Assembly (NCBI GenBank): GCA_021163295.1
Contig: JAGGXD010000122.1
Span: forward strand, 1 to 45,333
Direction: 5' to 3'
Source: Bacteroidales bacterium
Lineage (GTDB): Bacteria > Bacteroidota > Bacteroidia > Bacteroidales > VadinHA17
DNA length: 45,333 bases
Position numbers and translations under genes: made by a program. The notes beneath the pieces were generated by a model. The model was not told where the DNA came from and searched no databases. It saw only the letters and a program-made list of their open reading frames with translations. Numbering within the stretch: the first letter of the stretch is position 1; each line of letters opens with the position of its first letter. Positions 27,767-37,394 of this stretch are shown piece after piece.

Positions 27767-30504
27767 AGTGTTTTCTTCACTTCAAATTCAGTGTAAGCTT
27801 CAATCGTATCACCAACTTTGATATCATTAAAGTTCGTTACATTAAGTCCACATTCCAAACCTGAAACTACATCTTTTACATCATCTTTGAATCGTTTCAG
27901 TGATCCAAGTTCCCCGGAATACATAACAATGCCATCCCTTATTACCCTGACTTTCGAGTCACGAATAATTTTCCCTTCTTTCACCATACACCCTGCAATT
28001 GTTCCTGTATTAGTAATTTTGAATGTTTCAAGGATCTCAAGAGTAGCAACGATCTTTTCTTTTATTTCCGGAGAGAGCATGCCTTCCATAGCTGATTTTA
28101 TTTGCTCAATAGCGTCATAGATTATGGAATACAGCCTGATCTCAATTTCCTCTTTTTCAGCTAATTTTCTTGCTGCCAAAGATGGGCGGACCTGGAATCC
28201 AATAATTAAGGCATTTGAAGCTGCGGCAAGCAGAATATCTGATTCTGATATTTGTCCAACTGCTTTATGGATAATATTTACATGTATCTCATCAGTAGAT
28301 AGTTTTATAAGGGAGTCACTTAGAGCTTCAACCGAGCCATCTACATCTCCCTTAATAATAATGTTTAGCTCCTGGAAATTGCCGATAGCAATTCGTCGTC
28401 CTATTTCATCAAGGGTGATATGTTTTTGTGTACGGATACCTTGTTCGCGTTGTAGCTGATTTCTTCTGGTTGCAATATCCCTGGCTTCATGGGTACTATT
28501 CATTATATTGAAAGTATCTCCGGCTTGTGGAGCTCCGTTTAATCCGAGGATCAGGGCAGGAGTAGCCGGACCGGCTTTTTCAATATTTTTATCTCTTTCG
28601 TTGAACATTGCTTTAATATGACCAAAGTAACTTCCTGCAAGCATAATATCACCAATCTCCAGAACTCCGCCTTCTACCAGTATTGTTGCAACATAACCCC
28701 TTCCCTTATCCAGAGATGATTCAATAATTGTTCCATTTGCTTTTCTGTCAGGGTTTGCTTTTAGCTCGAGCATTTCTGCTTCAAGCAGAACTTTTTCCAG
28801 AAGTTCCTCAATATTAACCCCATTTTTAGCTGAGATATCCTGTGATTGATATTTTCCTCCCCAATCTTCAACAAGGAAATTCATATTTGCCAACTCTTCT
28901 TTCACTTTTTCAGCATTAGCTGATGGTTTGTCAATTTTGTTAATTGCAAAAACCATTGGTACGCCTGCGGCATGTGCGTGATTAATAGCTTCAACTGTTT
29001 GAGGTTTAACACCATCATCGGCAGCTACAACGATAATAGCAATATCAGTGATTTGAGCACCTCTGGCACGCATGGCGGTAAAAGCTTCATGTCCGGGAGT
29101 ATCAAGGAATGTTATCTTCCGGTTGTCACTTAGATTTACACTGTAAGCCCCAATATGCTGAGTTATTCCACCTGCTTCCCCTGCAATTACATTGGATTTT
29201 CGGATATGGTCAAGCAACTTGGTTTTTCCATGGTCGACGTGCCCCATAACCGTTACAATAGGCGGACGAAGTTTCATATCTTCTTCACGATCTTCCTCTT
29301 TCATAATTGCTTCCTGGACATCAACACTGATAAACTCAACTTCATAATTAAATTCATTAGCTACAAGAACAATGGTTTCAGCATCAAGTCTCTGATTTAT
29401 TGAAACCAGAAGTCCTATGCTCATGCACGTTGAAATTATTTCATTGCTTTCAACATCCATCATAGCAGCCAATTCGCTTACAGATACAAACTCAGTAACT
29501 TTAATAGTATTTTTTTCCTGCTCTTGTTTTATATCTTCTGCTTCCTGTTTTTTGCTTTGTGCATCACGCTTTTCACGTCTGTATTTTGACCCTTTAGATT
29601 TCCCTTTTGAAGTAAGTTTGGCAAGTGTTTCTTTAATTTGCTTTTGCACATCTTCTTCATCTACTTCAGGATGAAACTGTCTGGCTTTTCCTTTTGCAGC
29701 TTTCGGTTTGCTTTTCCCCTTATCCTTAAAATCAACTTTATCAGTATCCTTTTTAATTCTCTTTCTTTTCTTTTTCTTTTTGGGCTGTTTGTCGGATGAA
29801 GCAACAGGCTTTTTCTTTTCCTCTTTGGCAGGAAGATCTATTTTACCAACAACGGTAGGTCCTGATAATTTCTTGAAATCTGATTTATAAACTTTTTCAA
29901 TTTCTTCTTCGGCAGGTTTTGTTTCTTTTATTTCAACATCTATAGCCGGTTCTTCTTTTTCTTTTTTTATAGGATCTTCTTTCTTTGTAACTTTTTTCCC
30001 GGAAGGTATTTTTTCTTTTTTCTTTTCAGATTTCTTTTCAGGTTTGGTTTTACTCTTGATTGAATCAAGATCAATTTTACCTATAATCTTAATTTCCTTG
30101 CCTTTTTCAGATTTTTTTTCCTCAACTGGTTTTTCTTCAGAAACAGGTTCGTCTTTTGGTTTTTCTATTTCAGCGTCAGTCCCGCTTACGTCAGTGATTA
30201 ATACTTCTTCAGTAGTTTCAGTTGCATCCGGGGATTCAATATCGTTTTCTGTTTCATCGGTTGTGGCATACTCCTGAGTTTCCTGGAGGTTCCGCATACT
30301 TAATTTTTCCGATTCTTTTTTTGCAGTTGAGTCAGAACTATATTCAATAGCGAGAAATTCATACGCTTCAGGAGAAATTTTTGTATTTGGGTTAGTTTCA
30401 ATAGTAATATCTTTTTTATGCAGGAATTCAACAATAGTGTTGATTCCTACATTAAACTCTTTTGCAGCTTTGCTAAGTCGTATTCCTTTTTTCCCTTGTG
30501 TCAT
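27763..30504 (-). CDS. infB: Translation initiation factor IF-2
   Basis: [69 protein letters not shown]; long K/E-rich N-terminal region. Confidence 0.99.
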   Translation of the reverse strand: MTQGKKGIRLSKAAKEFNVGINTIVEFLHKKDITIETNPNTKISPEAYEFLAIEYSSDSTAKKESEKLSMRNLQETQEYATTDETENDIESPDATETTEEVLITDVSGTDAEIEKPKDEPVSEEKPVEEKKSEKGKEIKIIGKIDLDSIKSKTKPEKKSEKKKEKIPSGKKVTKKEDPIKKEKEEPAIDVEIKETKPAEEEIEKVYKSDFKKLSGPTVVGKIDLPAKEEKKKPVASSDKQPKKKKKRKRIKKDTDKVDFKDKGKSKPKAAKGKARQFHPEVDEEDVQKQIKETLAKLTSKGKSKGSKYRREKRDAQSKKQEAEDIKQEQEKNTIKVTEFVSVSELAAMMDVESNEIISTCMSIGLLVSINQRLDAETIVLVANEFNYEVEFISVDVQEAIMKEEDREEDMKLRPPIVTVMGHVDHGKTKLLDHIRKSNVIAGEAGGITQHIGAYSVNLSDNRKITFLDTPGHEAFTAMRARGAQITDIAIIVVAADDGVKPQTVEAINHAHAAGVPMVFAINKIDKPSANAEKVKEELANMNFLVEDWGGKYQSQDISAKNGVNIEELLEKVLLEAEMLELKANPDRKANGTIIESSLDKGRGYVATILVEGGVLEIGDIMLAGSYFGHIKAMFNERDKNIEKAGPATPALILGLNGAPQAGDTFNIMNSTHEARDIATRRNQLQREQGIRTQKHITLDEIGRRIAIGNFQELNIIIKGDVDGSVEALSDSLIKLSTDEIHVNIIHKAVGQISESDILLAAASNALIIGFQVRPSLAARKLAEKEEIEIRLYSIIYDAIEQIKSAMEGMLSPEIKEKIVATLEILETFKITNTGTIAGCMVKEGKIIRDSKVRVIRDGIVMYSGELGSLKRFKDDVKDVVSGLECGLNVTNFNDIKVGDTIEAYTEFEVKKTL

Positions 30505-30567
30505 TAATATCTTCCTATGTGCATAATATTCATAAGTAATCCGCTAATATATAATATATTAAATAAA

Positions 30568-31806
30568 TCACTCAAATTCTTCATGTAAAATTTTTAAAAC
30601 ATCTTTTATGGTTTCTTCTTCGAGATCGGTTCTTTTAACCAGATCGCTTAAAGATAATTCCAGGACACTTTTAGCTGTATCGCATCCAATTGCCTTTAGT
30701 TCATCAAGAACCCAGCTTTCAATTTCATCTGTAAATTCCTCAAGATTAACATCTTCTGCATCTTCAGTATCTGTTTCTCTGTATACATCTATCTCGTAAC
30801 CGGTAAGCTGACTGGCAAGCCTGATATTTAATCCGCCTTTCCCTATTGCCAGTGAAACCTCTTCGGGCTGCAGGAATACTTCTGCACGCTCATCTTCATC
30901 CAACATCTTGATTGATTCTACTTTTGCAGGACTGAGCGATCTGGAGATAAACAATTTTATGTTTGTTGTGTAATTAATAACGTCAATGTTTTCATTCTTT
31001 AACTCTCTTACAATACCATGAATTCTGGAGCCTTTCATACCAACGCATGCTCCTACAGGGTCAATTCTCTCATCGTAGGACTCAACTGCAACTTTTGCTC
31101 TTTCTCCGGGGATCCTGACTATTTTTTTAATGGTTATCAATCCGTCGAAAATTTCAGGAACTTCAAGTTCAAACAATCTTTCGAGAAAAACAGGTGATGT
31201 ACGGGAAATGATAATAAGTGGATTGTTATTTCTCATCTCAACTCTTACAATAACTGCCCGTAAAGTATCTCCTTTCCTGAAAAAGTCTGACGGAATTTGC
31301 TCTTCCTTTGGCATTATCAGTTCATTTCCTTCATCATCCAGGATAAGGATCTCTCGTTTCCAGACCTGGTAAACCTCCCCTGTAATAATGTCACCAACCC
31401 GGTCTTTATATTTGTTGAAAACATAATTCTTCTCCAGATCAAGTATTCTGGAAGTCAGGTTTTGTCTTAATGATAAGATGGTCCTTCTGCCAAAATCAAT
31501 GAGTTTTACTTCATCTGTTACCTCTTCCCCAACTTCATAATCTTCGTCAATTTTAGTAGCTTCAGAAAGACTTATCTGTAAATTTTTGTCTTCAATTTTA
31601 TCATCTTCAACAACTTCCCTGTTTCTCCAAATCTCAAAGTCGCCTTTATCAATGTTGATGATAATGTCGAAATTTTCATCTGTACCGAACTGCTTCTGTA
31701 AAACACTCCGGAAAACATCTTCCAGAACACTCATCATAGTTGTACGATCAATGTTTTTCAATTCTTTGAATTCAGAAAATGTATCGATTAAATTCATGTT
31801 TTCCAT
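30568..31806 (-). CDS. nusA: Transcription termination/antitermination factor NusA
   Basis: S1 and KH motifs (VGACVGMKGSRIHGIVRELKNENIDVI; AIGKGGLNIRLASQLTGYEIDV). Confidence 0.98.
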   Translation of the reverse strand: MENMNLIDTFSEFKELKNIDRTTMMSVLEDVFRSVLQKQFGTDENFDIIINIDKGDFEIWRNREVVEDDKIEDKNLQISLSEATKIDEDYEVGEEVTDEVKLIDFGRRTILSLRQNLTSRILDLEKNYVFNKYKDRVGDIITGEVYQVWKREILILDDEGNELIMPKEEQIPSDFFRKGDTLRAVIVRVEMRNNNPLIIISRTSPVFLERLFELEVPEIFDGLITIKKIVRIPGERAKVAVESYDERIDPVGACVGMKGSRIHGIVRELKNENIDVINYTTNIKLFISRSLSPAKVESIKMLDEDERAEVFLQPEEVSLAIGKGGLNIRLASQLTGYEIDVYRETDTEDAEDVNLEEFTDEIESWVLDELKAIGCDTAKSVLELSLSDLVKRTDLEEETIKDVLKILHEEFE

Positions 31807-31818
31807 TTGTTTTCCTAT

Positions 31819-32277
31819 TTAAAAAGCTATTACTGTTTTAGCTGTTTTTATTTGGTTAAAATCTAAAGAAATATTTTTATGAATAACCTTTTTTTTCTTC
31901 TCCTTTTTATTCCTTGTTTTAATACCAAGTTCAATTCCTTTATCGGTTACTTTGTTTAATATCCCTTTCATTTTTAACCCATCCTGTGTTATTACTTCAA
32001 TTTTGTTACCCCTGTTTTTGTAATATTGCTCAATAACCTTAAATGGCATACTAAGTCCCGGAGAGGAAACTTGTAATTCATAATCTTCTTCATCGCGATT
32101 GAGCCTGGCTTCAATCATTCTGCTTATTACTACACATTCATCAATAGTAATCCCTTCAGGCTTGTCAAGTAATACTTTAATTATATTCCCTGAACCTATC
32201 GATAGAGCAACAAAGAAGATGTCTTTATCTTCTGTCCAGTCTTTTACAATTTTTTCAATCCTTTCTGTATTAATCAT
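31819..32277 (-). CDS. rimP: Ribosome maturation factor RimP
   Basis: VLLDKPEGITIDECVVISRMIEARLNRDEEDYELQVSSPGLSMPFKV; first gene of rimP-nusA-infB. Confidence 0.95.
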   Translation of the reverse strand: MINTERIEKIVKDWTEDKDIFFVALSIGSGNIIKVLLDKPEGITIDECVVISRMIEARLNRDEEDYELQVSSPGLSMPFKVIEQYYKNRGNKIEVITQDGLKMKGILNKVTDKGIELGIKTRNKKEKKKKVIHKNISLDFNQIKTAKTVIAF

Positions 32278-32295
32278 AAAAATGATATAAAAATA

Positions 32296-32312
32296 GGGGA
32301 CTTTCCGTCCCC
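32296..32312 (-). promoter_or_regulatory. Hairpin in the rimP 5' leader (possible attenuator)
   Basis: Minus strand GGGGAC-GGAAA-GTCCCC followed by TATTTTTAT, about 19 nt before the rimP start. Confidence 0.6.
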
Positions 32313-32447
32313 CTTAATACAACTCTTCACTTTTCTGTGCACAAAGATAATTATTATCATTAAAATAACAAAACAAGAAGTATAACAGGATTTTTGAAAT
32401 TTCCAATAGTTATAACAACTTTGTAGTGCTATATTTATACCGAATTT

Positions 32448-32505
32448 GGAAGAGTGGAAGAATGGAAGAATGGAATGATGGAATATTGGGAAGAGTGAAG
32501 AATGT
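32448..32505. repeat. Octamer array GGAAGAGT-GGAAGAAT-GGAAGAAT-GGAATGAT-GGAATATT-GGGAAGAGT-GAAGAATG
   Basis: Read directly. Confidence 0.85.
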
Positions 32506-32529
32506 GATGCAGTGTTAAAAGTCGTGTTC

Positions 32530-32550
32530 AACCTTGAACTTTGAACGCTG
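32530..32550. repeat. Heptamer repeat AACCTTG-AACTTTG-AACGCTG
   Basis: Three phased heptamers with skeleton AACNNTG. Confidence 0.6.
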
Positions 32551-32561
32551 GGTTACACAGC

Positions 32562-32601
32562 ATTCCAGTATTCCAGTATTCCAACATTCCAATATTCCAA
32601 G
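32562..32601. repeat. Octamer array (ATTCCAGT)2-ATTCCAAC-ATTCCAAT-ATTCCAAG, inverted relative to the 32448 array
   Basis: Five phased octamers read directly. Confidence 0.9.
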
Positions 32602-32650
32602 ATAACTAAGTATTATATTGAAAAACCTTAAATAATTACTAAAACCAAAA

Positions 32651-33919
32651 GTGTCAGGCAAGAATAAACATAAAATAATTAATGATCCGGTCTATGGGTT
32701 TATTGGTATCCCGTCAGATCTGATTTATGAATTAGTTGAGCATCCCTGGTTTCAGAGATTAAGAAGGATTAAACAACTTGGGTTGACAAATTATGTTTAT
32801 CCCGGAGCTACGCATACACGTTTTCAACACGCACTGGGGGCATTACATCTTATGAGTCTTGCAATACAGACTATTAGGGAAAAAGGTCATGAAATTACAC
32901 AGGAAGAAGCTAAAGCTGTATCTGTAGCAATACTTTTGCATGATATCGGGCATGGTCCGTTCTCCCATGCTCTTGAATATAGTATTATTGAGCATATTAC
33001 ACATGAAGATATTTCAGGTATTTATATGGAATACCTTAATAAATTGTTCAACGGGAAACTGGATATGGCAATTGAAATATTCAAAGGGGATTACAAGAAA
33101 AAATTTCTACACCAACTTATTTCAGGACAGATTGATATGGACCGCCTTGATTATCTTCGACGGGATAGCTTTTTTAGTGGTGTGGTTGAAGGTTCTGTGA
33201 GTTTTGACAGAATAATAAAAATGCTGAATGTGGCAGAGGGTGATCTGGTTGTTGAAGCCAAAGGTATTTACTCCATTGAGAAATTTCTTATTGCAAGGAG
33301 ATTTATGTACTGGCAGGTTTATATGCATAAAACTGTTATAGCAGGTGAGCAACTATTAGTTAATATTTTAAAAAGGGCTAAAACTTTGGCTGATGAGGGT
33401 GTAGAACTATTTGCAACTCCTTCCCTGAAGTTTTTCTTGTATAATCACGTGAACAGGGAAACTCTTTTTTCTGCAAATCCCTGGTTTACTAAAGAAGAAG
33501 TTCTTGATCATTTTTCTAACCTTGATGACAATGATATAATCTCTTGTGCCAGGGTTTGGGCAGATCATCCCGATTTCACATTATCATATTTATGTAAAGG
33601 AATAATTAACAGACAGTTGTATAAAGTTGAAATTAGTAATGATCCTTTTCCCGAACAAAGGATAGAAGAAATGAGAAAGAGAATAAAATTGCGTTATTCC
33701 CTTTCTGAAGATGTAATGAATTATTTTGTTTTTATGCTTACAATTAGTGCCAATACCTATAGCCCGGAAGAGAAGGAGATAAGAATAATGGACAAATCGG
33801 GCCGGTTAGAAGATCTGTCTGATGTTTCTGAAATGCTTAAAATATCAGTATTGAAAAAAACGGAGAAAAGACACCTTTTATGCTATTTTAAAGAATGGAA
33901 TGATGGAATAATGGAATAA
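32651..33919 (+). CDS. HD-domain phosphohydrolase (dGTPase-like family), GTG start
   Basis: NDPVYGFIGIP...LVEHPWFQRLRRIKQLGLTNYVYPGATHTRFQHALGALHLM...AILLHDIGHGPFSHALEY. Confidence 0.93.
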   Translation: MSGKNKHKIINDPVYGFIGIPSDLIYELVEHPWFQRLRRIKQLGLTNYVYPGATHTRFQHALGALHLMSLAIQTIREKGHEITQEEAKAVSVAILLHDIGHGPFSHALEYSIIEHITHEDISGIYMEYLNKLFNGKLDMAIEIFKGDYKKKFLHQLISGQIDMDRLDYLRRDSFFSGVVEGSVSFDRIIKMLNVAEGDLVVEAKGIYSIEKFLIARRFMYWQVYMHKTVIAGEQLLVNILKRAKTLADEGVELFATPSLKFFLYNHVNRETLFSANPWFTKEEVLDHFSNLDDNDIISCARVWADHPDFTLSYLCKGIINRQLYKVEISNDPFPEQRIEEMRKRIKLRYSLSEDVMNYFVFMLTISANTYSPEEKEIRIMDKSGRLEDLSDVSEMLKISVLKKTEKRHLLCYFKEWNDGIME

Positions 33920-33936
33920 TGGGAAGAGAGAAGAAT
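33897..33936. repeat. Octamer array GGAATGAT-(GGAATAAT)2-GGGAAGAG-AGAAGAAT overlapping the 3' end and stop codon of the HD gene
   Basis: Read directly; stop TAA 33917-33919 lies inside the third unit. Confidence 0.85.
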
Positions 33937-33959
33937 GTTTGATGTTTAAAGATGTTTGT

Positions 33960-33983
33960 AGAGACAAGGCATGCCTTGTCTCT
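33960..33983. repeat. 24-bp perfect palindrome AGAGACAAGGCATGCCTTGTCTCT
   Basis: Self-complementary over all 24 nt. Confidence 0.97.
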
Positions 33984-34024
33984 GAGATTTGAAAAATGTT
34001 TGAATAAAAATAAAAATAAAAAAT

Positions 34025-34045
34025 AACAATTAACATATAACAAAA
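34025..34045. repeat. Phased heptamers AACAATT-AACATAT-AACAAAA just upstream of the lpxD start
   Basis: AAC every 7 nt, three times. Confidence 0.45.
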
Positions 34046-34049
34046 ACCG

Positions 34050-35090
34050 ATGAAATATACGGCAAAAATTATCGCACAGTTTCTGAATGGAGAAATTGAA
34101 GGGAATCCTGATGTTTCAGTAAATAATGTTTCGGGAATTGAAAATGGGAAAGAAGGCACAATAGCATTTCTTGCTAATCCAAAATATGCTAAGTATTTAT
34201 ATACAACAAAAGCGTCAATTGTGTTAATAAATAAAGATTTTAATGTTGATGGAAAAGTGAGTTGTACATTAATAAGAGTTAAAAATTCTTACCAGTCACT
34301 TGCTTCATTACTGGAATTGTACGAGCAACAGAAGCCTGTGAAAAAAGGTATTCACGACATGGCAGTAATTGAAAAATCGGCAACTATTGGGAAGGATGTT
34401 TATATCGGACCATTTGTTTATATTGGCGAAAATGCCGTTGTAGAAGATAACGCTAAAATATATCCGCATGTTTATATAGGCGATCAGGCTATTATTGGGA
34501 ATGGGACGGTTATCTATCCGGGAGTAAAGATATACTATGATTGCCGGGTTGGAGCAGAATGCATAATTCATGGCGGGACAATTATCGGATCTGATGGTTT
34601 TGGATTCGCTCCGAAATCCAGCAAGGATTATAAGAAAATTCCCCAGGTGGGTAATGTGATTTTGGAAGATGATGTTGAAGTTGGCGCGAATTGTTCAATT
34701 GACAGAGCAACTATGGGTTCGACAATAATAAGGAAAGGTGTTAAGCTTGATAATCTAATACAAATTGCCCATAATGTAGAAATTGGCAAAAACACTGTAA
34801 TAGCTGCTCAGACAGGAATTTCAGGATCAACAAAATTGGGAGGTGAGTGTATGGTTGGTGGACAGGTTGGGTTTGCCGGTCATATTTCTATCGCTGATGG
34901 TGTAAAAATTGGAGCTCAGGCAGGACTGATTGCAGATGTTAAGGATGAAGGGAAAGTGTTATTGGGCTCTCCCGCAATTGGTTTTTCTGATTATATGAAA
35001 TCATATGTTTATTTCAGGAAACTCCCGGCACTTAAGGCTGAAATTGATGCCCTGAGAAAAGAGGTAAATGAATTGAAAAAAAAAGATTGA
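34050..35090 (+). CDS. lpxD: UDP-3-O-(3-hydroxyacyl)glucosamine N-acyltransferase
   Basis: Left-handed beta-helix hexapeptides; IIGSDGFGFAPKSSKDYKKIPQVGNVILEDDVEVGANCSIDRATMGSTIIRKGVKLDNLIQIAHNVEIG. Confidence 0.97.
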   Translation: MKYTAKIIAQFLNGEIEGNPDVSVNNVSGIENGKEGTIAFLANPKYAKYLYTTKASIVLINKDFNVDGKVSCTLIRVKNSYQSLASLLELYEQQKPVKKGIHDMAVIEKSATIGKDVYIGPFVYIGENAVVEDNAKIYPHVYIGDQAIIGNGTVIYPGVKIYYDCRVGAECIIHGGTIIGSDGFGFAPKSSKDYKKIPQVGNVILEDDVEVGANCSIDRATMGSTIIRKGVKLDNLIQIAHNVEIGKNTVIAAQTGISGSTKLGGECMVGGQVGFAGHISIADGVKIGAQAGLIADVKDEGKVLLGSPAIGFSDYMKSYVYFRKLPALKAEIDALRKEVNELKKKD

Positions 35091-35126
35091 CACAACGCCG
35101 GCTAAACTTTTGCGAATATCCTACCT

Positions 35127-35150
35127 CCTTAGCCTTAGCCTTAGCCTTTT
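35127..35150. repeat. Hexamer tandem repeat (CCTTAG)3-CCTTTT between lpxD and lpxC/fabZ
   Basis: cctccttagccttagccttagcctttt read directly. Confidence 0.85.
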
Positions 35151-35220
35151 ATGCAATAATTATTAAATCATTTTTATTATCTTGCGCACCGTTAATGAAG
35201 AAAATAACTTTTACCATTAT

Positions 35221-36621
35221 ATGAGTGAAAAACAAAGAACACTAAAAGGCCCGGTTACCCTCAGGGGGAAAGGCCTTCATTCGGGGGTAGATGTTTCTGT
35301 GACTTTTAAACCGGCTCCTGAAAATCATGGATATAAATTTTGTCGCTGTGACCTGCCGGATAAACCAATAATAAGAGCAATGCCTGAAAATGTTGTAGAT
35401 ACGTCAAGAGGTACAACACTTCAGGAAAATGGTCATAAAATTGCGACAATTGAACATGTCCTTGCAGCTTTTCATGGAAAACAAGTAGATAATGCTCTGA
35501 TTGAAATTGATGGTCCTGAAGCGCCGATTATGGGAGGGAGTTCTCATATGTTTCTTGAAGCGATCGAAAAAGCCGGAATTGTTGAACAGGATGCCGAAAG
35601 GGATTACTTTGTTATTAAAGAAAAAATTGTCTACTCAAACGAAGAAAATGGAGTGGATATGATAGTTTATCCTGACGACCATCTGAGTGTCAATGTCTTG
35701 ATAGACTATAATTCAAAAGTTCTTGGTAATCAGTATGCGATTCTTGACAGGATTTCTGATTTCGAGAAAGAAATATCTATGTGCAGAACCTTCGTGTTTT
35801 TTCATGAGCTGGAAGGTCTTGCAAAAATGGGTCTGATAAAAGGTGGTGATCTTGATAATGCAATTGTTATTCTTGACCGGAAAGTGAAGCAATCGGAAAT
35901 TGACAGAATTGCTGATCTGTTTGATAAACCTCATATCAAAGCTAATTCCGAAGGGATCTTAAATAATATAAATCTTCATTTCAGTAATGAACCTGCCCGT
36001 CATAAATTGTTGGATATCATTGGCGATCTGGCTTTGGTCGGGAAGCCGATTAAAGGAAGAATAGTAGCCACACGCCCGGGGCATTTTGCCAATACCGAAC
36101 TGGCAAAACGTATTAAACAGGAGATAAAAAAGGAAACTTCAAAAAAATCTATTCCCGTCTATGACCCCAATCAAGCTCCTTTAATGGATGTTAAAGAGGT
36201 CCGTTCAAGACTACCACATCGTTACCCGTTCCTGCTTGTTGACAAGATTATATACATGGATGATCATTCTGTTGTAGGCGTTAAGAACTTAACATACAAT
36301 GAAACTTTTTTCCAGGGACATTTTCCGGATGAACCAATTATGCCCGGAGTGCTGCAAATTGAGGCTATGGCTCAGGTTGGGGGAATGTTGGTGCTTAACT
36401 CTGTTCCCGATCCGGAGAATTATTCTACTTATTTCCTGAAAATTGATAATGTAAAATTCAAACGAATGGTTGTTCCGGGCGATACACTGATTCTAAAACT
36501 TGAATTACAAGACCCCATCCGGCGTGGTATTGCCACCATGTATGGAAGAGCATATGTGGGTGATAAACTTGTTGTTGAAGGTGAGCTTATGGCACAGGTA
36601 ATAAAAACAAAAGAAAAATGA
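35221..36621 (+). CDS. lpxC/fabZ: Bifunctional UDP-3-O-acyl-N-acetylglucosamine deacetylase / 3-hydroxyacyl-ACP dehydratase (LpxC-FabZ fusion); ATG at 35221 preferred over 35182
   Basis: LpxC: RTLKGPVTLRGKGLHSG, TIEHVLAAFHG, CRTFVFFHE; FabZ: LPHRYPFLLVDKIIYMD, FFQGHFPDEPIMPGVLQIEAMAQ. Confidence 0.97.
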   Translation: MSEKQRTLKGPVTLRGKGLHSGVDVSVTFKPAPENHGYKFCRCDLPDKPIIRAMPENVVDTSRGTTLQENGHKIATIEHVLAAFHGKQVDNALIEIDGPEAPIMGGSSHMFLEAIEKAGIVEQDAERDYFVIKEKIVYSNEENGVDMIVYPDDHLSVNVLIDYNSKVLGNQYAILDRISDFEKEISMCRTFVFFHELEGLAKMGLIKGGDLDNAIVILDRKVKQSEIDRIADLFDKPHIKANSEGILNNINLHFSNEPARHKLLDIIGDLALVGKPIKGRIVATRPGHFANTELAKRIKQEIKKETSKKSIPVYDPNQAPLMDVKEVRSRLPHRYPFLLVDKIIYMDDHSVVGVKNLTYNETFFQGHFPDEPIMPGVLQIEAMAQVGGMLVLNSVPDPENYSTYFLKIDNVKFKRMVVPGDTLILKLELQDPIRRGIATMYGRAYVGDKLVVEGELMAQVIKTKEK

Positions 36622-37388
36622 GATCAGAATTAGCATATATCCATACTGATGCTCGTATAGGGAAAGATGTTGTGATCGAACCATTTTCATATATAGCAGG
36701 CGATGTGGAAATTGGCGATGGCACATGGATTGGTCCAAATGTTACTATAATGGATGGTGCCAGGATTGGCAGAAAATGCCGTATATTTCCCGATGCCGTA
36801 ATCTCAGCTATTCCCCAGGATATGAAGTATGCCGGAGAAGAAAGTACCGCAGAGATTGGAGACAATGTTACTATCAGGGAATGTGTGACAGTGAATCGTG
36901 GTACAAAAGTTTCTCACAAAACCGTAATAGGGAACAATACCCTGTTAATGGCTTATGTACATATTGCACATGATTGTGTTGTGGGGAATAATTGTATTTT
37001 AGTAAATAGTGTCGGACTTGCCGGCGAGGTGATTATTGACGACTGGGCTATTCTTGGAGGAACTACTGTAGTACACCAGTTTGTTAATATTGGCGGACAT
37101 GTGATGATAGGAGGAGGATCGAAAGTTAGAAAAGATGTTCCGCCCTATGTTAAAGTCGACCGCGAACCCCTGACATATCTCGGAATTAACTCTATTGGTC
37201 TTACAAGGAGAAATTTCAGTAATGAAAAAATAGAGGAGATACATGAAATTTACAGATTGATTTACCAGAAAGGGTTGAATTTTACCCAGGCAATGGAGAA
37301 AATTGAAAATGAGATGCCCGCAACTTCTGAGCGGGATTATATACTTTCCTTTATAAAAAAATCGAAAAGAGGTATAATAAAAGGGTAA
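36618..37388 (+). CDS. lpxA: Acyl-ACP--UDP-N-acetylglucosamine O-acyltransferase
   Basis: IHTDARIGKDVVIEPFSYIAGDVEIGDGTWIGPNVTIMDGARIG...IPQDMKYAGE...HIAHDCVVGNNCILVN. Confidence 0.97.
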   Translation: MRSELAYIHTDARIGKDVVIEPFSYIAGDVEIGDGTWIGPNVTIMDGARIGRKCRIFPDAVISAIPQDMKYAGEESTAEIGDNVTIRECVTVNRGTKVSHKTVIGNNTLLMAYVHIAHDCVVGNNCILVNSVGLAGEVIIDDWAILGGTTVVHQFVNIGGHVMIGGGSKVRKDVPPYVKVDREPLTYLGINSIGLTRRNFSNEKIEEIHEIYRLIYQKGLNFTQAMEKIENEMPATSERDYILSFIKKSKRGIIKG

Positions 37389-37394
37389 GATGGA

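Noticed and set aside
29155-30277. Several plus-strand ORFs antisense to infB
   Set aside because: Shadow ORFs of the K/E-rich infB N-terminus (S/F/L-rich translations)
32274-32531. ORF 85 aa on minus strand (HSSLFPIFHHSILPFFHSSKF)
   Set aside because: Translation of the octamer array; a similar peptide (HSSLFPLFHYSIIPFF) arises from the unrelated array at 33897
34004-34024. (AAAAAT)n run before lpxD
   Set aside because: Too simple and AT-rich to separate from background composition
33878-34159. ORF 93 aa on minus strand
   Set aside because: Antisense to the lpxD 5' region and the octamer array; no coding signature
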